Of a stretch of DNA of 64,000 bases, positions 40,116 through 48,248 are shown piece after piece. The notes beneath the pieces were generated by a model. That model worked only from the letters and a program-made list of their open reading frames with translations, was not told the origin of the DNA and did not search any database. The stretch's first letter is position 1, and the number at the start of each line of letters is the position of its first letter. The position numbers and the translations under genes were made by a program. The stretch lies in contig NZ_MPCX01000011.1 of NCBI RefSeq assembly GCF_001874145.1, forward strand, positions 1 to 64,000, read 5' to 3'. The DNA comes from Lacinutrix sp. MedPE-SW. Its GTDB lineage: Bacteria > Bacteroidota > Bacteroidia > Flavobacteriales > Flavobacteriaceae.

Positions 40116-40720
40116 TGTTTATTATAATCTTTAACACCTGCTTCTACTCTAACATTTATATAATTTTCTCTTGGTACAACAGGACATGAAAATTTTTCGT
40201 TATAAGCACAATATGGATTATAAGCTTTATTAAAATCTATAACCACAGTGTTACCTGTTGGTGTTTTTAAATTAATATAACGACCACCACCATAGCTTCC
40301 ATCTCCATTTGTATCGTCTAGAAAGGATAAAAACATACTTTCATCTTTCTCTGTATCTTCTTTTAATTCTATATTTTGATATAAATTTAATTTATGATCT
40401 AAACCTTTTAAGGAAAAGGTTAATTCGCCATATTTAACATATAGTGGTGTTCTATTAGTTGTTGTTTTCATTTTAAAAGTTTTCTCATTTGGAGTACGTT
40501 TAAAATTTGCAGTAACAATATAAGTTGAATCAAATTTAAAAAATTCAAGACCTTCAAAAGTTTTTCTGTCTTTTTGCGATAGTGGAGATTTAGTAGCATC
40601 TTTAAAATCTGCATTTAACTTACGCTGGTATGCTGTTTCACCTTTTAACGGTGTTTTTTGAGCACAACTTACTGTTGAAATTACACATAATAGTAACCAA
40701 AAAAACTTCTTCATTTTCAT
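40112..40720 (-). CDS. DUF1684 domain lipoprotein
   Basis: Lipobox TVSCAQ; GSYGGGRYINLKTPTGNTVVIDFNKAYNPYCAYNEKFSCPVVPRENYINVRVEAG. Confidence 0.92.
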   Translation of the reverse strand: MKMKKFFWLLLCVISTVSCAQKTPLKGETAYQRKLNADFKDATKSPLSQKDRKTFEGLEFFKFDSTYIVTANFKRTPNEKTFKMKTTTNRTPLYVKYGELTFSLKGLDHKLNLYQNIELKEDTEKDESMFLSFLDDTNGDGSYGGGRYINLKTPTGNTVVIDFNKAYNPYCAYNEKFSCPVVPRENYINVRVEAGVKDYNKH

Positions 40721-40761
40721 TTTTTATTTAATTCAAAAATACAACTTTAAAATATTTTGTT

Positions 40762-40928
40762 TAGCTTTGGGTAATTAAAACATAGAAATACATGCGTTGC
40801 GTCATTAAAAATTATAAACAAATCACCACTTATAGACCTATAAGGAGGACTTGTTATATTATATAATGATGTAAATATCAAATAATACAATATTAAAAGT
40901 CCAACTCTATAGTTGGACTTTTTTATTT
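40762..40928 (+). promoter_or_regulatory. Candidate transcription attenuator / leader RNA upstream of an MFS gene
   Basis: TAGCTTTG -7-like motif at 40762, hairpin CTTATAG-AC-CTATAAG, free GGACTT able to pair with AAGTCC of the terminator 5' arm, terminator AAAGTCCAACT-CTAT-AGTTGGACTTTTTT ending ~58 nt before the MFS start. Confidence 0.4.
40895..40928 (+). terminator. Rho-independent terminator in the MFS 5' region
   Basis: AAAAGTCCAACTCTATAGTTGGACTTTTTT. Confidence 0.85.
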
Positions 40929-40985
40929 TACATATAAAATATCCAATAAATGATTTAAAAACAATATCTAAAACCAACCAATCCA

Positions 40986-42224
40986 ATGAAAATGCTATTC
41001 AATAATTACTTAAACACTTTTAAAGGCCTCTCCAAAGAAGTATGGTGGCTTGCATTAATTACATTAATTAATCGTGCCGGTACAATGGTTATTCCTTTTC
41101 TTTCTATTTATTTAACCGAAGATCTAAATCTCTCGTTAGAAAAGGTTGCTTGGGTAATGACCTGTTTTGGTTTAGGCTCTGTAATTGGTACTTGGTTGGG
41201 AGGCAAATTAACAGATACTATAGGCTTTTACAAAGTTATGGTTGTAAGCCTTTTTTCTACTGGTATTTTATTTATTGCCGTACAATTTTTAAAAACTTTT
41301 GAGTCTTTTTGTTTGGGTATATTTCTACTAATGGTTGTTGCAGATACATTTAGACCAGCCATGTTTGTTGCTATGAGTACTTATAGTAAACCAAAAAATA
41401 AAACTAGAAGTGTAACCTTAATTAGGCTTGCTATAAATTTAGGCTTCTCTGCCGGACCTGCAGTTGGTGGCTTAATAATTTCGGGAATAGGCTATTCGGG
41501 ACTTTTTTGGGTAGATGGCTTAACTTGTATAGCAGCTACACTACTACTAATTAAAGTATTAAACCCGAAAAAGGCAATTGTACAAGATGAAATAAAAATA
41601 GAGAATCCAGAATCTGCCTACAAGAACAAAGGCTTTATTATTTTCTTTTTTGCAATGCTTGTTTTTGCTGTTATATTCTTTCAATATTTTTCGGCAATGC
41701 CTTTATATTACAAAGATGTACATTTATTAAATACTGTAGAAATAGGTTTACTTTTAGGTGCTAATGGTTTTTTTATATTTTTATTTGAAATGCCTTTAAT
41801 TAGCTGGCTAGAAAAAACGAAATACAACAAAGTAAGTCTAGTATTATTTGGAGCCTTTTTAACAGGCTTAAGCTTTATTGTTTTAAATATTACAGCATGG
41901 TCTGGAATATTAATAATTGGTATGTTTTTAATGACCGTTGGTGAAATGATTGCTTTTCCTTTTTCAAACTCTTATGTTATGGATCTTGCAAAAAAAGGAA
42001 ACCAAGGTGAGTATATGGCTATGTATATTATGTCTTTCTCTATTGCAAGTGTATTTGGTTTTAATGCAGGATTGCAAATAGTATCTGGTATTGGTTTTAA
42101 TAGCACGTGGTTAGTAATGACAGCGCTTGCAGGAATTTGCATTTTACTTTTATTTGTATTAAAATTATATATGAAGAAAAAAATTAATAGTAATGAACTT
42201 AAACCAAGTTACAATAGCCACTGA
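40986..42224 (+). CDS. MFS transporter
   Basis: 12-TM pattern; FGLGSVIGTWLGGKLTDTIGFYKVM MFS loop motif. Confidence 0.92.
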   Translation: MKMLFNNYLNTFKGLSKEVWWLALITLINRAGTMVIPFLSIYLTEDLNLSLEKVAWVMTCFGLGSVIGTWLGGKLTDTIGFYKVMVVSLFSTGILFIAVQFLKTFESFCLGIFLLMVVADTFRPAMFVAMSTYSKPKNKTRSVTLIRLAINLGFSAGPAVGGLIISGIGYSGLFWVDGLTCIAATLLLIKVLNPKKAIVQDEIKIENPESAYKNKGFIIFFFAMLVFAVIFFQYFSAMPLYYKDVHLLNTVEIGLLLGANGFFIFLFEMPLISWLEKTKYNKVSLVLFGAFLTGLSFIVLNITAWSGILIIGMFLMTVGEMIAFPFSNSYVMDLAKKGNQGEYMAMYIMSFSIASVFGFNAGLQIVSGIGFNSTWLVMTALAGICILLLFVLKLYMKKKINSNELKPSYNSH

Positions 42225-42567
42225 AAACACAAGACAACTAGTATCTTTTTATAAAAAATTAGGTTTAAAATTAATTGTAGATGCTTTGCCTCGCTATGCT
42301 AGGCTGGAATGTCCAGATGGTGAGGCTACTTTATCTATAAGCTTTACAGATGATATTTTATTAAGGAACAACACCACGCTTTATTTTGAAAACCAAGAGC
42401 TTGATACTGTCGTTAAAACGCTTCAAAATAAAGGCATTACATTTAACCAATTACCAAAAAATGAGTCTTGGTTATGGCGCGAAGCCAAACTCCAAGACCC
42501 AGATGGTAATAATATTATTCTTTTTAAAGCTGGTGAAAATCGTAAAAATCCACCATGGCGTATTTAA
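42193..42567 (+). CDS. VOC (glyoxalase) family protein
   Basis: LNQVTIATENTRQLVSFYKKLGLKLIVD...LQDPDGNNIILF; overlaps the MFS stop. Confidence 0.9.
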   Translation: MNLNQVTIATENTRQLVSFYKKLGLKLIVDALPRYARLECPDGEATLSISFTDDILLRNNTTLYFENQELDTVVKTLQNKGITFNQLPKNESWLWREAKLQDPDGNNIILFKAGENRKNPPWRI

Positions 42568-44498
42568 TTAGCTAAAATTGAAAATTCAATATTAGAAGCA
42601 TTAAATACTGTATGTGTTTGGTTTTTAAAATCGCTTTCTTTGGCTTTATAAATATTTGGTACAAATGTTTGCGGATTTAAATCAATAAGTGGAAACCAAG
42701 TACTTTGAACTTGTATTTGCAATTTATGTCCTGCTTTTATTGTATGAAAAACATCTTGTAATTTAATAGTTACATCTGTAGTTTTATTTGGCACAAAAGG
42801 TTCTGGTTTTTCAAAGCTATTTCTAAAACGACCACGCATAACTTCACTTCTAACCATCATATGGTAATTACTAAGTTTTAAGTGATCTTGCATACCTTCT
42901 TCTTGCTCTTCAATGTCTCCAGGATGTACATCTATAACTTTAACAATCCAATCTGCATCTGTTCCTGTTGTTGCTACTTTTAAATTTGCTAAAATATCTC
43001 CTGCTAAAGTTAAATCTTTCTCTAATGCTTCAGTTTCAAAAACTAATACATCTGGTCGTCTAGCAGCAAAACGTTGATCGTCTGTCATATACTTTCTTGG
43101 TGTAAATACCGTTTTTATATCTTCAGAATATGGTACAGGACGTTTTAAATCACTAATAAAAACCTCTTTAGTATTTCCCTTTTTTGTTGTTGCTAATTCC
43201 TGATTAGCATTTAAATACATTTTCTGTTTAGTAACGTTTTCTGGTGGCCAAGCGTTAAAACTACTCCAATCTTTTTTTCCAGAATCAAAAACATAAGCTT
43301 CTGGTAATCCTGTATTTTTATCGCCACTTCCTTTTAAAAAGTGATTAAAAAACTTTGTTTCTACTTGTTTTTGGTAGTTAAGAGATATTGAATCTCCAAA
43401 GAAATAATTACCCACATAATTTTTTTCATCACTTCTAGCCCAACGTCCATGATCCCAAGGTCCAAACACAATAGTATTGTAAGCTTCAGGATTATTTTTT
43501 TCAATAGCTTTATAGGTTTCTAATGGTCCATACAAATCTTCTGCATCAAAAAAACCACCAACTATCATAGTCGCTACAGTAGGTTTAGAATGTTTTAAAT
43601 TTTGAATAAGTCCTTTTGGTTTCCAAATACTATCGTAATTTGGATGCTCTATAATTTCTTTCCAAAACACATCATCAATTCTATCTGTTTTAGAAACAGA
43701 TTTATCATCGGGAGTTTCATATTGAAAATAGCTATTTAAATTACTAAGTGGTCCAGCATCTAAAAAAAACTGATACTGATCTTGTGTTGGTAAATTTGGT
43801 AATTTATACCATGCAGAATCTGTAGGTTTATTTTTTGTAGTTCCAAAAAGAGAAACGGCTCTAAAATAGCTTAATAAAAATGCGCCATTATGATGAAAAT
43901 CGTCGAAAAAGAAATCACCAATACACGCTTGTGGCGATGCTGCTTTTAATGCTGGATGCGCATCTATAGTTGAATATGTTGCATAAAAACCTGGATAGCT
44001 AATTCCCCAAGTACCAACGCGGCCATTATTATTTTCTACATTGTTTACAAGCCAATCTATAGTATCGTAAGTATCTGATGATTCGTCTACATCATTATTA
44101 TCTTTTTTATTAGGAATGTAAGCTCGCATATTATCGTAAACACCTTCACTCATCCAACGGCCACGAACATCTTGATAAACAATAATGTTTCCTTCTTTCA
44201 TTAAATGTACATTTGGACCTATTTTTTCTTTAAATTTATTTTCTCCATATGGTTTACTACTATATGGCGTACGCATCATTATTATTGGGTATTCCTTACT
44301 TGTGTCTTTTGGAGAATAAATGGTTGTGTGCAACTTTATACCATCTCGCATGGCGATATCCACTTCTTTTTTGGTATAATTATCTTGTACATACGTATCT
44401 GTTTCTTGAGTAACAGTTGTTGTTGTTGTTTTTAAATCTTTTTTACAGGACGTAAAAAGAATTAAAAGCGCAAAAGTGATTTTAAAAATGTGTTTCAT
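42564..44498 (-). CDS. CocE/NonD family hydrolase (X-Pro dipeptidyl-peptidase type), lipoprotein
   Basis: Lipobox LFTSCKK; VDIAMRDGIKLHTTIYSP, YQDVRGRWMSEG, GRVGTWGISYPGFYATY, FGPWDHGRW; ATG 44498 gives the lipoprotein signal. Confidence 0.93.
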   Translation of the reverse strand: MKHIFKITFALLILFTSCKKDLKTTTTTVTQETDTYVQDNYTKKEVDIAMRDGIKLHTTIYSPKDTSKEYPIIMMRTPYSSKPYGENKFKEKIGPNVHLMKEGNIIVYQDVRGRWMSEGVYDNMRAYIPNKKDNNDVDESSDTYDTIDWLVNNVENNNGRVGTWGISYPGFYATYSTIDAHPALKAASPQACIGDFFFDDFHHNGAFLLSYFRAVSLFGTTKNKPTDSAWYKLPNLPTQDQYQFFLDAGPLSNLNSYFQYETPDDKSVSKTDRIDDVFWKEIIEHPNYDSIWKPKGLIQNLKHSKPTVATMIVGGFFDAEDLYGPLETYKAIEKNNPEAYNTIVFGPWDHGRWARSDEKNYVGNYFFGDSISLNYQKQVETKFFNHFLKGSGDKNTGLPEAYVFDSGKKDWSSFNAWPPENVTKQKMYLNANQELATTKKGNTKEVFISDLKRPVPYSEDIKTVFTPRKYMTDDQRFAARRPDVLVFETEALEKDLTLAGDILANLKVATTGTDADWIVKVIDVHPGDIEEQEEGMQDHLKLSNYHMMVRSEVMRGRFRNSFEKPEPFVPNKTTDVTIKLQDVFHTIKAGHKLQIQVQSTWFPLIDLNPQTFVPNIYKAKESDFKNQTHTVFNASNIEFSILAN

Positions 44499-44550
44499 TA
44501 AAGTAATTGATTGTTTAGATTGACTAAATTTACAAAAACAATTTCTCTCT

Positions 44551-45324
44551 ATGATTAATATGAAAAATATAGGCTTCCTTTTTTTAATTTTAACACTATT
44601 TGGATGTAATTCTAATAAAAAAAGCACTGTCGCACCTCCTAGTATTACCAGTGAAAAACAAATTGAAGAAAAACAATTCCCTAAATTAGAGCCTAACCGT
44701 TATAATGTTGCATTTTTAATAATGGATGGTACTTTTAATACAGAACTAACTGCGCCTTTCGATATTTTTCAACATACCATATTTAGAGAAAATATTAAGG
44801 CCATGAATGTTTTTACTGTTGCAAATACAGATAAACCTATTACTACTTTTGAAGGCATGCGTATTACTCCAGATTTTAACTATGTACAAGATAGCTTACC
44901 TAAAATAGATATATTGGTTGTACCTAGTGCTGAACATCATTTAGATACAGACCTAGAAGATAAAGTAATGATTGATTTTGTTAAAAAAATTGATAAAGAA
45001 GCTACTTTTATAACATCGCATTGTGATGGAGCTTTTGTATTGGCAAAAGCGGGACTATTAAATAATGTTACTTCAACAACTTTCCCTAGTGATATTGATA
45101 AAATGCGAGAAATGTTTCCTAAACTAGATATTAAAAAAGAGGTGTTATTTGTTCATGATGGTAAATACATTACCTCTGCTGGTGGTGCAAAAAGTTTTGA
45201 AGCTGCACTATATTTATGCGAATATCTTTACGGAAAAGAAATTGCACAATCCCTCGCTGGTGGTTTAGTAATAGACTGGAATCTTAATAATGTACCACAT
45301 TTAATTATTGAAAAAAATCTTTAA
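44551..45324 (+). CDS. DJ-1/PfpI family lipoprotein
   Basis: Lipobox LFGCNS; YNVAFLIMDGTFNTELTAPFDIF...DILVVPSAEHH...FITSHCDGAFVLAKAGLL. Confidence 0.9.
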   Translation: MINMKNIGFLFLILTLFGCNSNKKSTVAPPSITSEKQIEEKQFPKLEPNRYNVAFLIMDGTFNTELTAPFDIFQHTIFRENIKAMNVFTVANTDKPITTFEGMRITPDFNYVQDSLPKIDILVVPSAEHHLDTDLEDKVMIDFVKKIDKEATFITSHCDGAFVLAKAGLLNNVTSTTFPSDIDKMREMFPKLDIKKEVLFVHDGKYITSAGGAKSFEAALYLCEYLYGKEIAQSLAGGLVIDWNLNNVPHLIIEKNL

Positions 45325-45791
45325 AGTTTTGTAGAATCCAACAAACGACTATCGATATCTAAATCTGAAATTTTAATAATCTTTAATTTACCTATGTCTT
45401 TATGCTTTGGGTTTACTAAAATATTATTTGCTATTGGCAGTATAGCACAAGGTACTTTTAATGCTAATTTTTTATTTTCTTTTAAAAAGTTATTTCCAAG
45501 ATTTATAGTACTGCTTTTTGGTGGGTTATCTCTCCAATCGCTATTTAAATCTTTTATTTTTAGACTTTTATTAACCAAGGTCTCTGGAATTTCCACTTCC
45601 ATATAACCAAAATCGTTAGATAAATATTTAAAATCAAGGTGCACTAAAACCTCTAAAAGACTTGTAGATAAACTGTCTGAGAAATATAACATAGCCATAC
45701 CTTTTTTATTCCAACGGCCACCATATAACCTAGAACCTTCACCAGATAAATCTTCTAAATATTGCTTTTTAGCTATTCTAAAACCTCGCAT
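45321..45791 (-). CDS. RES domain toxin (type II TA)
   Basis: EGSRLYGGRWNKKGMAMLYFSDSLSTSLLEVLVHLD; adjacent to Xre/DUF2384 antitoxin. Confidence 0.92.
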   Translation of the reverse strand: MRGFRIAKKQYLEDLSGEGSRLYGGRWNKKGMAMLYFSDSLSTSLLEVLVHLDFKYLSNDFGYMEVEIPETLVNKSLKIKDLNSDWRDNPPKSSTINLGNNFLKENKKLALKVPCAILPIANNILVNPKHKDIGKLKIIKISDLDIDSRLLDSTKL

Positions 45792-45793
45792 AA

Positions 45794-46297
45794 TTAAGAG
45801 TAAACACCAAATTCTATACGGCCTAAAACATCTAAAATTAATGCAGTACCAAAACTGGTATCTAGCAAACTAATAGGTTTATTATAGTTTAAAACACGAA
45901 TATCACTGTGCAACCAAGATGTGAAGTTATCTAGTGTTCCTAAAACTTCTATACCGCGTGAAACAACTTGAGCAATTTCTAGTATTTGCTCTGTACTGTA
46001 AACATTTAATAAATCACTATCACTTTTACGTTGAATTGTACGGTGCGAAACATGTATTAAATCACTCATGTGCTCCATAGAAATACCTAATAATTTACTA
46101 AGCGTTAAAACCGTAGATTTTGGCAATCCTTTTCTAGTAATTTGAATAAGATCAAAATCGCTGTTTATATCTTGAGAGATATTTGCACTACCTCCCAAAA
46201 CACTTATAATTCTATCGTATTTGTTATCTAAGCCATAAAAAGTTTCTGGCTCATTTGCTAAGTTTTGAATACTAGATTCTTGTTTGTAAGGTTTCAT
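45794..46297 (-). CDS. Xre/MbcA/ParS-type (DUF2384) antitoxin of the RES toxin; preferred start ATG 46297
   Basis: ITRKGLPKSTVLTLSKLLGISMEHMSDLIHVSHRTIQRK...FTSWLHSDIRVLNYNKPISLLDTSFGTALILDVLGRIEFGVYS. Confidence 0.92.
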   Translation of the reverse strand: MKPYKQESSIQNLANEPETFYGLDNKYDRIISVLGGSANISQDINSDFDLIQITRKGLPKSTVLTLSKLLGISMEHMSDLIHVSHRTIQRKSDSDLLNVYSTEQILEIAQVVSRGIEVLGTLDNFTSWLHSDIRVLNYNKPISLLDTSFGTALILDVLGRIEFGVYS

Positions 46298-46298
46298 G

Positions 46299-46339
46299 AT
46301 TACGACATTTGACACAAATATAATTAATTTTGTCGTGAT
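46299..46339 (-). promoter_or_regulatory. Candidate operator/promoter of the RES-Xre operon
   Basis: Inverted repeat ATTACGACA ... TGTCGTGAT (one mismatch) flanking minus-strand TATATTTG at 46322-46315, immediately upstream of ATG 46297. Confidence 0.55.
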
Positions 46340-46362
46340 TTTAAAGTTTTACACTAAGTTTT

Positions 46363-46908
46363 TTAATTACAAATTTTACAATCTTCTTTTTCTTGTATTT
46401 CTCCAACCAATACACCATTATCATTCTCAACAAAACCACAACAATCCATAAAACCTTGTGCAACCATTTTTCGGGCGCGTTGTATTTGAGATTTTACGGT
46501 TGGCAGAGTAAGTTGTAATTGTTTCGCAATATCTGCTTGCTTTAATCCTTTAATATCTGAAAGAAACAATGGTTCTCTATACTTTTTAGGTAAGCTTTTT
46601 AAAATGCCATGTAAGCATTCTTTTTCTGTGTGAGTAGATTGTTTTATTTGCGTTTGAGTTTCAAAATTTGCAATCTCAAACGTTTTATTATTTGTTTTAA
46701 AATAATCTAGTACTGAATATCTTGCAATAGAAAATAACCAAGATTTTAGTTTAGAAACGTCTTGCAGAGTATTTAACTTAGTATGAATTTTTATAAACAC
46801 ATCCTGCAATATATCATCTGCTACCGCATCATTTTTTACTTTACTAAAAATAAAACGTTTTAAATCCTTAGCGTATGTTTGCCAAATTTGTTTTGTTGTC
46901 ATAACCAA
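46363..46908 (-). CDS. sigZ: ECF-like sigma-70 family factor, SigZ-like
   Basis: DILQDVFIKIHTKLNTLQDVSKLKSWLFSIARYSVLDYFK; KYREPLFLSDIKGLKQADIAKQLQLTLPTVKSQIQRAR; Cys-containing C-terminus DCCGF...EDCKICN. Confidence 0.85.
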   Translation of the reverse strand: MVMTTKQIWQTYAKDLKRFIFSKVKNDAVADDILQDVFIKIHTKLNTLQDVSKLKSWLFSIARYSVLDYFKTNNKTFEIANFETQTQIKQSTHTEKECLHGILKSLPKKYREPLFLSDIKGLKQADIAKQLQLTLPTVKSQIQRARKMVAQGFMDCCGFVENDNGVLVGEIQEKEDCKICN

Positions 46909-46958
46909 AATATTAAGTCGGTTTTACATAGAGTAAATTACATAAAACCAACTTTTAA

Positions 46959-47060
46959 TTAACACTTACAATTTACGCAAGTACAATTCTCGCATGTACA
47001 AGATTTACAATTGCCTTTTTTACAAGATTCACAGTTACAGTTACATTCTATATTTTTCAT
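46959..47060 (-). CDS. 33-aa cysteine-rich (metallothionein-like) peptide
   Basis: Minus strand ATG...TAA: MKNIECNCNCESCKKGNCKSCTCENCTCVNCKC; 11 of 33 residues are Cys; below the size cut-off of the ORF track. Confidence 0.7.
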   Translation of the reverse strand: MKNIECNCNCESCKKGNCKSCTCENCTCVNCKC

Positions 47061-47136
47061 AATTATTATTATTTAGTGTTTATATAATAGACTAAAAATT
47101 ATGTAAAAAGATGCAAAAAAACTTTACAAATTTTAG

Positions 47137-47577
47137 TTAAACTCTTTTAACAGGATTATTTTTTACTACATGAGATAAAACAATTTGAGTTTTAACCTCT
47201 CCATAAACAATTAATTGATCTATAAATGATTCTAAATGTTTTTGATGTTTTAATACAACTTCCATTACAATATTTTCGTTACCAGTAATTCTATAACAAT
47301 TTGTAACCTCATCATAAGTTTTTACTTTTTCTAAAAAGGGCTTTAACATGCCCATAAATGCTCTTAAGTTAATAATAGCTTTAAATTGATAACCAACAGC
47401 TATAGAAGAAACCATTGTATTATAGCTTTGTATAACTCCGGCATCTTCCATTTTTTTTATACGCTCTGAAACTGCTGGAGAGGATATGCCTACTTGTCTA
47501 CCAATTTCGGCATTAGATTGTCTCGCTTGCTTTTGCAAACAATTTAAAATTTTCCAATTTAAATTATCAATAGTCAT
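47137..47577 (-). CDS. Lrp/AsnC family transcriptional regulator
   Basis: DNLNWKILNCLQKQARQSNAEIGRQVGISSPAVSERIKKMEDAGVIQSY; AsnC ligand-binding C-terminus. Confidence 0.95.
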   Translation of the reverse strand: MTIDNLNWKILNCLQKQARQSNAEIGRQVGISSPAVSERIKKMEDAGVIQSYNTMVSSIAVGYQFKAIINLRAFMGMLKPFLEKVKTYDEVTNCYRITGNENIVMEVVLKHQKHLESFIDQLIVYGEVKTQIVLSHVVKNNPVKRV

Positions 47578-47695
47578 GTTTAAACTTTTTAAGCAAATAT
47601 ATTTAAAAATTAAAGCAAATAGTTATTTTTACATTAATATCTAAATCCAACTTTTTAAACTTGTTATTAAATTTGATAAAAATTGAAAAAGAAAA

Positions 47696-48091
47696 ATGTA
47701 TTACAATCTTCCACCACATGTACCTAAATCGCCTATATATCAAAAGGCTCTGGATATATTTGCCTTATCGCAAAATATTTCTATTTATTTAAGAGACGAT
47801 TTATCTTACTTAAAAAATAATGGAGAAGAAGACGAAAACATTTATGTTTCTGGTGACATTGTACAGCAATCTGTTTCTTTAGGTTCTGAAATTATAAAAG
47901 TGGAGTTAGAACATTGTAAAGAAAAAAAACACAAACAACTTTATAGTTTAAGAAGATTAACAAACAGGTTGTACCGAAATTGTATTAAACTAGAAAAATG
48001 CAATAGTAACGGAAAAGACTATCTTCCCATATTAAGAAAAGAATTAAAAATTTTTAAAAAGCTTCAAAGCCATTGGGCTTTAACATTGTAA
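47696..48091 (+). CDS. Helical protein of unknown function, possibly a divergent four-helix-bundle (S23-type) protein
   Basis: SPIYQKALDIFALSQNISIYL...IVQQSVSLGSEIIKVELEHCKEKKHKQLYSLRRLTNRLYRNCIKLE. Confidence 0.6.
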   Translation: MYYNLPPHVPKSPIYQKALDIFALSQNISIYLRDDLSYLKNNGEEDENIYVSGDIVQQSVSLGSEIIKVELEHCKEKKHKQLYSLRRLTNRLYRNCIKLEKCNSNGKDYLPILRKELKIFKKLQSHWALTL

Positions 48092-48114
48092 CTATTTAAC
48101 CAACCACCATTATT

Positions 48115-48153
48115 AAAAAAGCACTTAATTTAAATAAATTAAGTGCTTTTTAT
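48115..48153 (+). terminator. Rho-independent terminator
   Basis: AAAAAAGCACTTAATTTAAATAAATTAAGTGCTTTTTATTT. Confidence 0.85.
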
Positions 48154-48248
48154 TTTTATAACAACTAATCGTTTTCTAAAGTCCCAAATAAATATAGTAT
48201 AAGCAATTCATGTACTTTTTTGGAAAAAGCAAAAAAGTGTTTCTCTAC

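Noticed and set aside
40747-40986. 79-aa minus-strand ORF
   Set aside because: Spans the terminator and promoter region of the MFS leader; composition looks like chance translation of AT-rich intergenic DNA.
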